This document shows, piece after piece, positions 9,624 to 20,333 of a DNA stretch of 64,000 nt (positions are counted from its first letter, which is position 1; the number at the start of each line of letters is the position of its first letter). The notes under the pieces were generated by a model that was not told where the DNA came from, ran no database searches, and worked only from the letters and a program-made list of their open reading frames with translations. The translations under genes and the position numbers were made by a program. The stretch is from an uncultured Granulosicoccus sp. Lineage in GTDB: Bacteria > Pseudomonadota > Gammaproteobacteria > Granulosicoccales > Granulosicoccaceae. The stretch covers positions 434,001-498,000 of the forward strand of contig CANMQI010000001.1 of NCBI GenBank assembly GCA_947499955.1. The letters run 5' to 3'.

Positions 9624-11627
9624 TCAGGCGACGGCGGCAACCAGCGTCTTGACTCGCTCGGCCAGTGCATCCGCAGTCAATCCGAAATGCGTGAACACCT
9701 CGGCAGCCGGTCCGGACTCGCCAAAGGTGTCGATACCCATGACGTCGCCTTCCAGCCCCACATACTTTCTCCACAAATGCGTAGTACCCGCCTCGACAGC
9801 CATTCTGGCCTTGAGCGTCGGAGGCAGAACCGAATCCCGGTAATCGGCATCCTGAGCATCGAAATGATCTGTGCTCGGCATGGAGACTACTCGCACTGCC
9901 GTACCCTGCCCAGCCAGTGTCTGTGCGGCTTCCATGGCCATACCCACTTCCGACCCCGTCGCAATGATAACGGCAACGGGCGCAGTATCAGGCTCGTGCA
10001 GGATGTAACCCCCACGGGCGATGTCTGCCACCTGACTGTCGCTACGCTGCTGATGTGGCAACGCCTGACGGCTGAAGACCAGACTTGAGGGCCCGTCCCT
10101 GCGTTCGATCGCCTGTTTCCAGGCCACCGCCGACTCCACTGCATCACACGGTCGCCACAGCGCCATATTGGGCAGCAGTCGCAGTGTGGCGGTCTGCTCG
10201 ACCGGCTGATGAGTCGGTCCATCTTCGCCCAGACCGATGGAATCGTGGGTGTAGACGAAGATGTTGGGCAACTTCATCAGCGCGCACATACGCAGCGCGT
10301 TGCGAGCGTATTCGGAAAACATCAGGAAGGTGGCGGTGTACGGCAGGAAACCGCCGTGCAGGCTGATGCCGTTACTCATGGCGGTCATCGCAAATTCGCG
10401 AACACCATAGTTCACGTAGTTGCCGGCAGGATCATCATGCACCACCTTGGAGCCGTTCCAGATGGTCAGGTTGGACCCTGCCAGGTCCGCTGAACCGCCC
10501 AGCATTTCAGGCAACAGAGGGCCGAAGCCGTTCAGAGCGTTCTGCGAGGCCTTGCGCGATGCGATGGTCTCGCCCTTGTCGATCACCTGCTGGATGAAAG
10601 CCTGCGAATCGGCTGCCCAGTTCTCTGGCAGGTCGCCAGCCATGCGGCGCGCAAACTCTGCGGCCAGATCCGGGTTCGCAGCGGCGTATTCGTCGAACAA
10701 CGCGTCCCAGGCCGCTTCCTTCTCGCTGCCCGCATCACTGGCGTTCCAGCCTTCATAGACGTCTTCAGGGATCTCGAAGGCACCGTGTTCCCAGCCCAGC
10801 TGGGCTTTGGCCAGCTTGATTTCATCGTCGCCCAGCGGTGCGCCATGACTGCTTTCCTTGCCACCCTTGTTGGGCGAGCCGAAGCCGATGGTAGTTCGTG
10901 CGCAGATCAGAGTCGGCTTGCCGGTTTCGGCTTTCGCCGCCTCGATGGCCGCCTTGATGGCATCTGCATCGTGCCCATCTACCGCGGATATGACGTGCCA
11001 GCCATAGGATTCGAAGCGCATGGGCGTGTTGTCAGTGAACCAGCCCTCGACTTCACCATCAATGGAGATACCGTTGTCGTCGTAGATGGCGATCAGTTTG
11101 CCCAGACCCAGCGTGCCGGCCAGTGAACAGGCTTCGTGCGAGATACCTTCCATCAGGCAGCCATCGCCCAGGAATACCCAGGTGTTGTGGTCGACAATGC
11201 GGTGTTCAGCCGTATTGAACTGCGCGCCCAGGGTGCGTTCGGCCAGCGCCATGCCTACGGCATTGGCAATGCCCTGCCCCAGCGGACCGGTGGTGGTCTC
11301 GATACCGGGTGCGTAACCGTATTCAGGGTGACCCGGTGTTTTCGAGTGCAACTGACGAAAATTCTTCAGCTCCTCGATCGGCAGGTCGTAACCTGTCAGA
11401 TGCAGAAGCGAATACAAGAGCATCGACGCATGGCCGTTGGACAGGACGAAGCGGTCACGATCGACCCAGTCGGGATTGGACGGATTGTGTCGCAGGAAGT
11501 CATTCCACAGCACTTCTGCCAGATCGGCCATCCCCATGGGCGCTCCGGGGTGTCCCGAATTGGCCTTCTGGACGGCGTCCATGCTCAGGGCTCTGACGGC
11601 ATTTGCAAGTTCGCGACGAGTGGTCAT
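9624..11627 (-). CDS. tkt: Transketolase
   Basis: Thiamine-diphosphate enzyme moving two-carbon ketol units in the pentose phosphate pathway. The ThDP/metal motif is visible as [13 protein letters not shown] followed by [23 protein letters not shown] is at the N-terminus, and [19 protein letters not shown] belongs to the pyrimidine domain. The C-terminal transketolase domain ends with the [14 protein letters not shown] segment. At 667 residues it has full length. The ATG at 11627 has an AGGAG ribosome binding site about 10 bases upstream. It heads the minus-strand operon tkt-gap-pgk-fba, a common proteobacterial order, and is divergent from rpoD. Confidence 0.96.
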   Translation of the reverse strand: MTTRRELANAVRALSMDAVQKANSGHPGAPMGMADLAEVLWNDFLRHNPSNPDWVDRDRFVLSNGHASMLLYSLLHLTGYDLPIEELKNFRQLHSKTPGHPEYGYAPGIETTTGPLGQGIANAVGMALAERTLGAQFNTAEHRIVDHNTWVFLGDGCLMEGISHEACSLAGTLGLGKLIAIYDDNGISIDGEVEGWFTDNTPMRFESYGWHVISAVDGHDADAIKAAIEAAKAETGKPTLICARTTIGFGSPNKGGKESSHGAPLGDDEIKLAKAQLGWEHGAFEIPEDVYEGWNASDAGSEKEAAWDALFDEYAAANPDLAAEFARRMAGDLPENWAADSQAFIQQVIDKGETIASRKASQNALNGFGPLLPEMLGGSADLAGSNLTIWNGSKVVHDDPAGNYVNYGVREFAMTAMSNGISLHGGFLPYTATFLMFSEYARNALRMCALMKLPNIFVYTHDSIGLGEDGPTHQPVEQTATLRLLPNMALWRPCDAVESAVAWKQAIERRDGPSSLVFSRQALPHQQRSDSQVADIARGGYILHEPDTAPVAVIIATGSEVGMAMEAAQTLAGQGTAVRVVSMPSTDHFDAQDADYRDSVLPPTLKARMAVEAGTTHLWRKYVGLEGDVMGIDTFGESGPAAEVFTHFGLTADALAERVKTLVAAVA

Positions 11628-11861
11628 GCGAAAACGATCTCCTGTAGTTGGTCGCGCCCGTTAAAGCGCTGCGATTACGCCCCTGCCACCACTGAGTACG
11701 CGATGCCAGGGGGCGCAGTATAAGCGAGGAGGCACCTTTAAATTGAAGCAGTCGGCAATATGTTCGTTCCCAGTGGACGCATGAGGCGGAATAACCCCAC
11801 TTTATTTACCAGAAATACGTCAGAAACGACCTTCCCCACTACCATTTAGCGCCCCTCCGAG

Positions 11862-11867
11862 TATAAT
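11862..11867 (+). promoter_or_regulatory. Candidate -10 box of the rpoD promoter
   Basis: A perfect TATAAT lies 29 bases before the rpoD ATG. At the normal spacing the -35 region is poor (CTACCA), so either an activator is needed or the box is used weakly. The 11628-11895 interval between tkt and rpoD holds no gene. Confidence 0.45.
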
Positions 11868-11895
11868 AGGGGGTTACGCTGACCGCAGGTACTCT

Positions 11896-13710
<1,815 letters not shown>

Positions 13711-13721
13711 GTTCGACGTAG

Positions 13722-13770
13722 AAAAGCGCGACCCGCTCTGTTTGTAGCAGTGGGGGTCGCGCTTTTTTTT
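13722..13770 (+). terminator. Intrinsic terminator of rpoD
   Basis: A GC-rich stem (AAGCGCGACCC pairing with GGGTCGCGCTT) encloses a loop of about 19 bases and is followed directly by a run of T. It begins 12 bases after the rpoD stop codon. This is a textbook Rho-independent terminator. Confidence 0.93.
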
Positions 13771-13865
13771 CGTCTGGAATTCGGGAAGGTAATATCCGGA
13801 CAACTTGAGGGGTGGCGCGGCAGAGCGTTTCCTGGAAGCCTCAGACCCCATTTCGTGGCGCGAGC

Positions 13866-14148
13866 GTTCAGACGAATAAACGGTTCCACCGAGTGGTGAG
13901 GTTTGCTTCACGAAGAAGTGTTTAGTCGTCTAAACGATTCCGGCATATAACGAGACCTGCGTCACGTAGAGTGTTTAGACGAGTAAACGATTCCGGCATA
14001 TAACGAGACTTGCGTCACGCAAAGTGTTTAGACGAGTAAACGATTCCGGCATATAACGAGATCTGCGTCACACAAAGTGTTTAGACGAGTAAACGATTTC
14101 GACAAACCACGAAGTCTGCGTCACGAAAAAACGTGTAGACGACTAAAC
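13866..14148. repeat. Six phased 16-bp palindromes in a 53-bp tandem repeat
   Basis: A tandem array with a 53-bp unit. Each unit contains a 16-bp palindrome of the form GTTTAG-ACGA-NTAAAC; copies start at about 13866, 13920, 13973, 14026, 14079 and 14133 (spacing 54, 53, 53, 53, 54). The central units are nearly identical over all 53 bases, including GATTCCGGCATATAACGAGA and TGCGTCAC between palindromes; the outer units are degenerate. The spacing is close to five turns of B-DNA, so all palindromes face the same side. There is no spacer diversity, so it is not a CRISPR array. No gene lies in 13771-14296; an array of protein-binding sites is the simplest reading. Confidence 0.8.
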
Positions 14149-14296
14149 AGCGCCACGTTGATGCAGGCAGCGGCCCTGCCCTTCCGATGACTCGACCATG
14201 TAACTCTGCACAATCGCCATCGATACTCCCGCCCGCTCTCGCCTCGTGAAAAGCGGCACACTTATACAATTGCATGAGTTAGAATACCGACCTTGT

Positions 14297-14624
14297 GGGC
14301 CTGTAGCTCAGTTGGTTAGAGCAGGGGACTCATCTAAATGGTGCGTCCATGTTGTAAGACATGGAATGAACGGGATGAATTCAGGGAAACCTTAACAGCT
14401 CGGCAAATCGCTGAGGCTGATGGCAATCCTGAGCCAAGCCAGAAGTACACTTCTGGAAGGTGCAGAGACTACCTGAGAACTTCAGTGTTCTTGATAACAG
14501 GCTAGAGCGTCCCGCGCCCCACCAGTCACTTCGATTGAGGGTGATGAGATAGTCCGCTCCGTGCAGAAATGCTCGGTACAAGTGAATCCCTTGGTCGCAG
14601 GTTCGAGTCCTGCCGGGCCCACCA
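14297..14624 (+). tRNA. ileX: tRNA-Ile(CAU), interrupted by a group I intron
   Basis: Joining 14297-14333 to 14585-14624 gives a 77-nt cloverleaf: acceptor GGGCCTG/CGGGCCC, D arm GCTC/GAGC, anticodon stem GGGGA/TCCCT with loop CTCATAA, T arm GCAGG-TTCGAGT-CCTGC, discriminator A and an encoded CCA. The anticodon is CAU. The TTGGTCGC variable/T-arm junction resembles tRNA-Ile2 of E. coli (lysidine-modified, reads AUA) more than initiator or elongator Met tRNA; the exact identity depends on TilS recognition, which I infer. The interruption sits right after the anticodon, so the tRNA is useless unless spliced. No other tRNA is nearby. Confidence 0.9.
14334..14584 (+). ncRNA. Self-splicing group I intron (subgroup IC3-like)
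   Basis: A 251-nt ribozyme inside the anticodon loop of tRNA-Ile. The 5' splice site follows exon CAT, which pairs with an internal guide GTG at 14341-14343 through the required T-G wobble; the last intron base is G (14584). P2 is TCCATGT/ACATGGA (14346-14352 with 14359-14365), P4 is TTCAGG (14380) with CCTGAG (14428), J6/7 region GAGCCAAGC, P6 hairpin CCAGAAG/CTTCTGG, and P7 GACTA (14467) with TAGTC (14550). From memory these core stretches closely match the Azoarcus tRNA-Ile intron. No homing endonuclease frame is present, so it is a minimal, immobile or trans-mobilised element. Confidence 0.9.
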
Positions 14625-14647
14625 TTTCATGCAGATCAAAGTAGTTC

Positions 14648-14672
14648 AAAGGCCGCCATGTGCGGCTTTTTT
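14648..14672 (+). terminator. Intrinsic terminator after the tRNA gene
   Basis: Stem AAAGGCCGC / GCGGCTTTT with a 5-base loop, ending in six T. It lies 23 bases after the tRNA CCA end. The remaining 14673-14828 shows nothing identifiable. Confidence 0.85.
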
Positions 14673-14828
14673 ATTGCCTGCCAATCAGTCGGTTTCAAAA
14701 CAACCTACTGCCAAGGCAAGATTGATTGACTGAACTTTCTTGACGAAAGCCATCAGGAAGGGATCCTTGCCTGACGTGAATTTCCGCGGAACAGGCGAGT
14801 GAAACTGGCGTCCTACCGCTTTCCCGCC

Positions 14829-16865
14829 CTAAGCCGCCGCCTCCCCGTCGAAGCCAAGCAATGCCGTGAACTCACCCGGCGCAACAGCTCCGCCGTAGAA
14901 AAATCCCTGATATTCCTGACAATCGTAGGCTTTCAAGGCTTGCAGCTGAGCTGAGGTTTCCACCCCTTCAGCGACCACGTCAAGATCGAACAGACGTGCC
15001 ATGGAAATGATCAGCTCGATGATCGGTTGTGCCGTATCGAGCTGTGCGATGAATGATCGGTCGATCTTCAGGCAACTGATCGGATAACGATGCAGGTAGG
15101 ACAGATTCGAGTACCCCGTGCCGAAATCGTCAATGGCGATATGGAAGCCATAGTCCACCAGCGCCTGCAATTTGCCGATGGTCGCCTGATCGTTGCCCAG
15201 CAGAACCGACTCCGTGATCTCGAGCTCCAGAAAGTGCGGATCACCGCCATTATCCTCGACAATCTGCATGAAGTCCTCAACCAGCGTTTCTCCGGCGAAC
15301 TGTACCGGTGACAGATTGACCGAAATCTTGAGAGCATGGCCATTCTGGGCCCACTGACGCTGCGCAATCACGGCCTGTGTCAATACGAGCTTGCCCAGGC
15401 AGGCAATCAGGCCCGAGTCCTCACAGGCTGGAATGAAATCAGCAGGACTGACAATACCCCGCTCAGGATGGACCCAGCGCACCAGGGCTTCCGCGCCACG
15501 TATCTCTCCCGACTGCACATCAACCCGTGGCTGAAACCAGGCTGAGAACTGCTTCTCCTTCAGCGCCACCATGAGTTCGGACTCGAGATTGATGCGGCAA
15601 TCCACCGCCTCGCTCATGTCCTGGGTGAAATACGCCGCCTCGTTGCGCCCCAGATCCTTGGCATGATACATCGCAAGATCTGCATGCCGCATCAGCTCAT
15701 TGATGTTCTTGCCATCGGCCGGGAACAGACTCACGCCAATGGATGGGGTAACGCGAACGTTTCTACCCTGCAGCATCATGGGCTCAGACAGGTGCTGCTT
15801 CAGCTTGGCAATCCTTGCGTCGACCTCTCCCTTGTCCATCAACGGCCCCATAAGCAGCAGGAACTCATCCCCTCCCAGTCGTGCGATATTGTCGGTGTCG
15901 CCAACCAGATGCTTGAGTCGATTGGCAATTTCGACCAGCAAGCTGTCACCGGCCGCGTGCCCCAGGGAATCATTGATGTCCTTGAAGTGATCCAGGTCAA
16001 TGAATATCAATGCCCCCTGATCACCTCGTGCATACATCTGCAGAATGCGCTGCTCAAGCACGATGGAGACATGATTCCGGTTGGGCAGGCCCGTCAATAT
16101 GTCATGCTCTGCGAGGAAGTTGGCACGCTCCTGAGTGGCCTTCAATTGGGAAACATCCACCTCACTGATCAACCAGGCAGACTCCCCCGACACGGCATCC
16201 AGACAGCGACGCGCCGATATATCGTGCCATCGCTCGCCACTGCCGACATGCACGTTGGCAACAAAATTGACTTCCTGCTCACTTGCAATGTCGAGTCGGC
16301 GCATCGCCGTGTCTTCAATGAAGTGCTCATGCAGATGTTCATCACTGCTGCGTACCGAGGCACGCGCAGCCGGGTTCCGATACAGGGGCTCACCCGTAAC
16401 GCTGAAAAGAGAGATCATGACCGAGGTATACAACAGGGCTTGCGAACTCCGGAGTGCATCGTTATCGAGCCGCTGGAACCCCTGCGCCTCACAGAACATC
16501 GCCATCCGCCCATCGTTCAGGCGAAAGGCACTGAACAGGATCTCCACGGGTTGTGGATCGCCATTGGGATACAAGGTCCAGTATTCCCGGAATTGAATAC
16601 TGTCGTCGCGCAGGAAATCCTGCTGATACTGTTGCAGACGCATCGTCACCACCTGCGTCATGTCTTCAGACAGATCGCGCTCACTGAGCACCTGGAGCGA
16701 TTCCGCCTGCCACAACGCCAGCGCTTCGGCATTGGCCCAGGCAATGCTGGCATCGTCGAAGTCGTACACCCAGAGAGGCTGGTGCACGCGTTTCAACTCG
16801 GACAGACGATTATCGAGACATGCCACCGTAGCCTGGTGCGCGGAGAGCTGGCGATTGGTTCTCAT
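14829..16865 (-). CDS. PAS-GGDEF-EAL cyclic-di-GMP signalling protein
   Basis: A 678-residue protein with no membrane segment, hence probably cytoplasmic. Two PAS-like sensor regions cover about residues 30-125 and 145-240. The diguanylate cyclase domain follows, with its active loop intact as GGDEF at 331-335. The phosphodiesterase domain begins near 430, with EAL at 459-461 and the metal/catalytic motif DDFGTGYS downstream. Both catalytic motifs are canonical, so either activity, or both, is possible. In such proteins one activity often dominates, and this cannot be decided by eye. It is transcribed alone and divergent from the binding-protein/chemoreceptor pair. Confidence 0.93.
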   Translation of the reverse strand: MRTNRQLSAHQATVACLDNRLSELKRVHQPLWVYDFDDASIAWANAEALALWQAESLQVLSERDLSEDMTQVVTMRLQQYQQDFLRDDSIQFREYWTLYPNGDPQPVEILFSAFRLNDGRMAMFCEAQGFQRLDNDALRSSQALLYTSVMISLFSVTGEPLYRNPAARASVRSSDEHLHEHFIEDTAMRRLDIASEQEVNFVANVHVGSGERWHDISARRCLDAVSGESAWLISEVDVSQLKATQERANFLAEHDILTGLPNRNHVSIVLEQRILQMYARGDQGALIFIDLDHFKDINDSLGHAAGDSLLVEIANRLKHLVGDTDNIARLGGDEFLLLMGPLMDKGEVDARIAKLKQHLSEPMMLQGRNVRVTPSIGVSLFPADGKNINELMRHADLAMYHAKDLGRNEAAYFTQDMSEAVDCRINLESELMVALKEKQFSAWFQPRVDVQSGEIRGAEALVRWVHPERGIVSPADFIPACEDSGLIACLGKLVLTQAVIAQRQWAQNGHALKISVNLSPVQFAGETLVEDFMQIVEDNGGDPHFLELEITESVLLGNDQATIGKLQALVDYGFHIAIDDFGTGYSNLSYLHRYPISCLKIDRSFIAQLDTAQPIIELIISMARLFDLDVVAEGVETSAQLQALKAYDCQEYQGFFYGGAVAPGEFTALLGFDGEAAA

Positions 16866-17257
16866 TGTGTACTACGCAGTAGCTCTGAACCGGCTGTCCG
16901 CACCACTCGACAATGAGCCGAACAGTCTGCATTCCGGCTGCTGCTTGAGGTTGCCTGGCGAACCCTGATTTACATCAACATATGGCATACCGTTCAAAAA
17001 TTCTGCTCCCGAGCGAGTTCTGCAATGCTGATTAGCGGCCACACACACGAATATTGAAGGTGCAAGAGAGTTCCAACAGGTCCGCGATGCATTGATGCGC
17101 CATGCCTTGGCGACGCGGTCACCGCGAAATGCAGCCATATCCCTCGGACTTCTAACACTGTGCCGGTGTAGCAAGTCACCGGTGCGCCGCTACCTGCTGA
17201 ACGGGGAAGTCTTTCAGCCGCTCCCTGCATGACTATCCCCAAGCAATGGAGCTCCCG
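16866..17257. other. Intergenic region without recognised features
   Basis: About 390 bp between the GGDEF-EAL gene and the periplasmic binding-protein gene, transcribed divergently. I see short open frames without ribosome binding sites or coding bias, and no clear promoter, palindrome or RNA structure. Control elements for both genes are presumably here. Confidence 0.4.
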
Positions 17258-18202
17258 ATGAACCCCCTACTCTCTGCCAGCAGGCTCCTCATCGCCTTCA
17301 TGAGCATACTCACCTGCCAGGCCTCGTTTGCACAAGAGGTGGGAGTAGCCTGGATGGGGAAATCAAGCATGGCCAGCGCCGTACTGGCAGGTGTGCAGGA
17401 CAGACTCAAGGAGATCGCTCCGACCATCAGACTCGATATTCACGCAGAACTGGGCTCCATCGATGAGATGGATGCCGTGGTGAAAGGGTTCGCCCGAGAG
17501 AACAAGGCGGGACAGATCATCCTGCGATCGAGTGGCACTGTTTACCTGAGAGACTACCCGCCAACTATTCCCTCTTTCATCGGTGGCAACAATCACCCCG
17601 TCAAGCTGGGTACGCTAAAGAGCATGGAGAGCCCTCAGGGACTGGTGACCGGCGTTACCTATTTCATACCCATTATTGAAACCATCGAGAGTTTCATGCT
17701 GCTCCACCCTTATATGGATTCCATCTTGCTGCTCAGTCAAGCCAACTATGTCTCCTCGGCCATCGACTGGGAAGGCACGGAGCAGGCTTGCATTGAATTC
17801 GGATTCCGGTGTGAACAGGCCATGGCAGGCAGTCGAGAAGAGCTCAAGGAAATCATCCTCGAGAAAGGACATCTGTTCTCGGCGATAGTCATGGGGAACC
17901 AGAGCAGAATATTCGACAATACGGATGTCATCATCGAAAACAACAGCGAAACGCCGTTGTTCTCTTACGCTGCAAAAGGCGTAGCCAAGGGAGCAGCCGG
18001 AGGCGTCATCGCCGATGATCACAAGCTGGGAGGAATGCTCGCGGATTCTCTGGTGGACGTCATCATCAATGGCAAGAAAGTGTCGGAAGTGCCGGTCAAG
18101 ATCGACGACGAACCCGTACTGATGGTGAATATAGAAGCGATTACACGCTATGGCCTCGACTTCCCGGCCTCTCTGTTGAACGTAGCGGAAATCATAGAGT
18201 AG
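17258..18202 (+). CDS. Periplasmic ABC-type substrate-binding protein (sugar-binding-like fold)
   Basis: A 314-residue exported protein. The signal peptide runs MNPLLSASRLLIAFMSILTC to a site near SFAQ. The body is a two-lobe periplasmic binding fold (VGVAWMGKSSMASAVLAGVQ, then IPSFIGGN, then a C-terminal GGVIADDHKLGGMLADSLVD) resembling the ABC_sub_bind/DUF534 or Peripla_BP_4 group. The start is ATG 17258, with GGAG 7 bases upstream; an earlier ATG (17246) overlaps that site. No permease or ATPase follows; a chemoreceptor gene starts 60 bp later, so the protein more likely presents a ligand to that receptor than feeds a transporter. Confidence 0.75.
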   Translation: MNPLLSASRLLIAFMSILTCQASFAQEVGVAWMGKSSMASAVLAGVQDRLKEIAPTIRLDIHAELGSIDEMDAVVKGFARENKAGQIILRSSGTVYLRDYPPTIPSFIGGNNHPVKLGTLKSMESPQGLVTGVTYFIPIIETIESFMLLHPYMDSILLLSQANYVSSAIDWEGTEQACIEFGFRCEQAMAGSREELKEIILEKGHLFSAIVMGNQSRIFDNTDVIIENNSETPLFSYAAKGVAKGAAGGVIADDHKLGGMLADSLVDVIINGKKVSEVPVKIDDEPVLMVNIEAITRYGLDFPASLLNVAEIIE

Positions 18203-18261
18203 TCGTCGTCCGACATTTACCTGGCAGATTCGTCAGATTCATCGCATAAAGGGACACTATC

Positions 18262-20133
18262 GTGACGATATCCATTCACGGCAACGCTGCAAGCGCCAGA
18301 TCAGGGCAGTCGAAGATCGTTCGCAAGCTGATCCTGTCGGTCGCACTGGTTGTGTCTGTCGGCTGCATGATCTCGGCATCCCTGATGATCGGCAAACTCA
18401 ACGATTCGCTGTACAAGGCTGAATTCAAGTCTTTCGAGGACAGCACCCGATTGCTGCTGCCCTCCATGGCCACCGCGGTGAAATTCAAACAAGGTGCAGC
18501 GATCAGAAAGCTTTTCGAGGAACGCCAGATAGAGCAAGGCGCCGCTGACACATTGCGCCTGGCCCGAATCTCGGATGTCGATGGCAATGTACTCGTACAG
18601 CATGCGCTTGACGATTGGGAACCGGACAACAGCGAGTCCGCATTCGATGCCGTTCGCCTCGAACAGGAAGGCATGCCAAGCCATCAGGAAAACGATTATC
18701 TGTTGGTCAGCAGTCAACTTGTATTCGGTCCGCGCAAACAGCCGGTTGGCTCGATTGTCATTGCGTGGGATCTGAGACCCTTGCAGGCAAACCTGCATGA
18801 CATATTGATCAATACGGTACTGACTTTTTCAGTTGTGATCGCCTTGCTGCTGTTGATCATCTACCTGCTCATCAACAAGCTGATTGCTCGCCCTCTCGAC
18901 AAGTTGTCCGCGGCGATGACCCTGATGTCCGATGAGCAGGTCGACATCGATGTGCCCTTCGTGGACAGACGTGACGAGATAGGAACGATGTCCAGATCGC
19001 TGCAGGTGTTCAAGGACGCCATGCTGGAACGACAAGCTCTGGAACAACACCGTATTGCAGCTCTGGAGGAGCGCGAGGTACAGAAGCTCGAAAGCCAGCG
19101 AATTGCCCGGGAAGGGCAACAGCGCGAAGAGCAGAGAAACCGGGAACTACTCGCAGCTGCCGAGAGTGAACGCGCGGAGTCCCTTGCCTTGAAGACCCGA
19201 GTCGATGAGTTGCTCGCCACGGTCGATTCCGTGGCTCAAGGCAAGCTGTTGAGTCCGGTCACTGTCAAGGGGGACGATGCGATCGGGCTGATAGGGCAAA
19301 GACTGGAAAAGGTCTTCCGGCAATTTGCAGAAAGCATGACCAGCATCAGTCGCAGTGCATCCACCTTGAGCAGTGTGTCAACGTCGCTCTCCAGTGCCAG
19401 TGAAAGCATTGCTACCAATGCACAACATAACTCGTCTCAATCGATTCACGTATCCCAGTCTTCGGAGAACATCAGTTCCGGCGTGCGCAACGTTGCCGTG
19501 GCTATTCAGGAGATGAGCGAGACTGCCAACGATATCGCGGCCAACACGCGCAGTGCCACGCAGGTGGCAGAAGAAGCCGCTGATGTGGCACAGAGCACCA
19601 CAGGCCTGGTGGTCAGATTATCCAACTCATCTGCCGATATCGGCAGTGTCATCAAGGTGATAACCTCGATTGCCGAGCAGACAAACCTGTTGGCACTCAA
19701 TGCAACGATTGAAGCTGCCAGAGCAGGAGAAGCGGGCAAGGGATTCGCGGTGGTGGCCAATGAAGTCAAGGAACTTGCCAAGGAAACGGCTGTGGCAACG
19801 GACCAGATAAGCGACAAGGTAGCAGCCATTCAAAGTGACAGTGGTGGTGTCGCTGAATCCATCTCCAGAATCAGCGCAACGGTGGATCGTATCTACACGA
19901 TCCAGTCGAATGTTGCCAAGGCGGTCGGCGAACAGGCAAGCGCCACGTCTGAAATCTCCCAGATCATATCCAACACGGCAGAAGGTAGCGAAAATATCTC
20001 CAAAAGCATGTCCGAGGTGGCAAGCGCTACCCAGCAGACACTCACAGGCGTCAATCAGTTACGCCAGACTTCCACGCAGATGGAGTCTGTTTCCCGGGAC
20101 CTGGAAAAACTGGTCAGTCAGTTCGATCTGTGA
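18262..20133 (+). CDS. Methyl-accepting chemotaxis protein with HAMP domain
   Basis: A 623-residue transducer. The N-terminal membrane helix (about 21-45) is followed by a periplasmic sensor domain (about 46-185), a second helix (about 190-212), HAMP (about 213-270), a long Glu/Arg-rich coiled coil and the signalling tip. The tip carries the hallmark [20 protein letters not shown] motif and the [15 protein letters not shown] segment that binds CheA/CheW. GTG start with an AAGGGA ribosome binding site. Encoded directly after the periplasmic binding protein, with which it probably forms a sensing pair. No C-terminal CheR-tethering pentapeptide is seen. Confidence 0.93.
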   Translation: MTISIHGNAASARSGQSKIVRKLILSVALVVSVGCMISASLMIGKLNDSLYKAEFKSFEDSTRLLLPSMATAVKFKQGAAIRKLFEERQIEQGAADTLRLARISDVDGNVLVQHALDDWEPDNSESAFDAVRLEQEGMPSHQENDYLLVSSQLVFGPRKQPVGSIVIAWDLRPLQANLHDILINTVLTFSVVIALLLLIIYLLINKLIARPLDKLSAAMTLMSDEQVDIDVPFVDRRDEIGTMSRSLQVFKDAMLERQALEQHRIAALEEREVQKLESQRIAREGQQREEQRNRELLAAAESERAESLALKTRVDELLATVDSVAQGKLLSPVTVKGDDAIGLIGQRLEKVFRQFAESMTSISRSASTLSSVSTSLSSASESIATNAQHNSSQSIHVSQSSENISSGVRNVAVAIQEMSETANDIAANTRSATQVAEEAADVAQSTTGLVVRLSNSSADIGSVIKVITSIAEQTNLLALNATIEAARAGEAGKGFAVVANEVKELAKETAVATDQISDKVAAIQSDSGGVAESISRISATVDRIYTIQSNVAKAVGEQASATSEISQIISNTAEGSENISKSMSEVASATQQTLTGVNQLRQTSTQMESVSRDLEKLVSQFDL

Positions 20134-20333
20134 AAGAGAGACTTCCCTCGCCCCAGGAAAGTCTGAGGTCCTGGCGTACTCGCTGGTAGCGCCAGTTCGT
20201 CGATATGTCGTCTGCTAGAAGACAGCCGTGCAGTCTTGAACCTGATCTTGTATAGTCTCGCGCACGAATTACCGCCTTGCCAGCAACCACACTGCACCTC
20301 CATCGACCTGAACAAATCGACTTCGCCGTGACG

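Noticed and set aside
8640..10088. Long open frame (482 codons) on the plus strand
   Set aside because: It is fully antisense to gap and tkt, both with clear active-site motifs; the frame arises from codon bias of the real genes and its translation has no recognisable domain.
13866..14148. CRISPR array
   Set aside because: Units are contiguous 53-bp repeats with near-identical interiors and no unique spacers; no cas gene is near.
14334..14584. Random insertion or transposon remnant breaking a tRNA gene
   Set aside because: Exact anticodon-loop position, correct guide pairing, terminal G and P4/P6/P7 pairings support a functional group I intron; no terminal repeats or target duplication are present.
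15663..16916. Long open frame (417 codons) antisense to the GGDEF-EAL gene
   Set aside because: The minus-strand protein contains GGDEF and EAL motifs; the antisense frame has no domain and no ribosome binding site.
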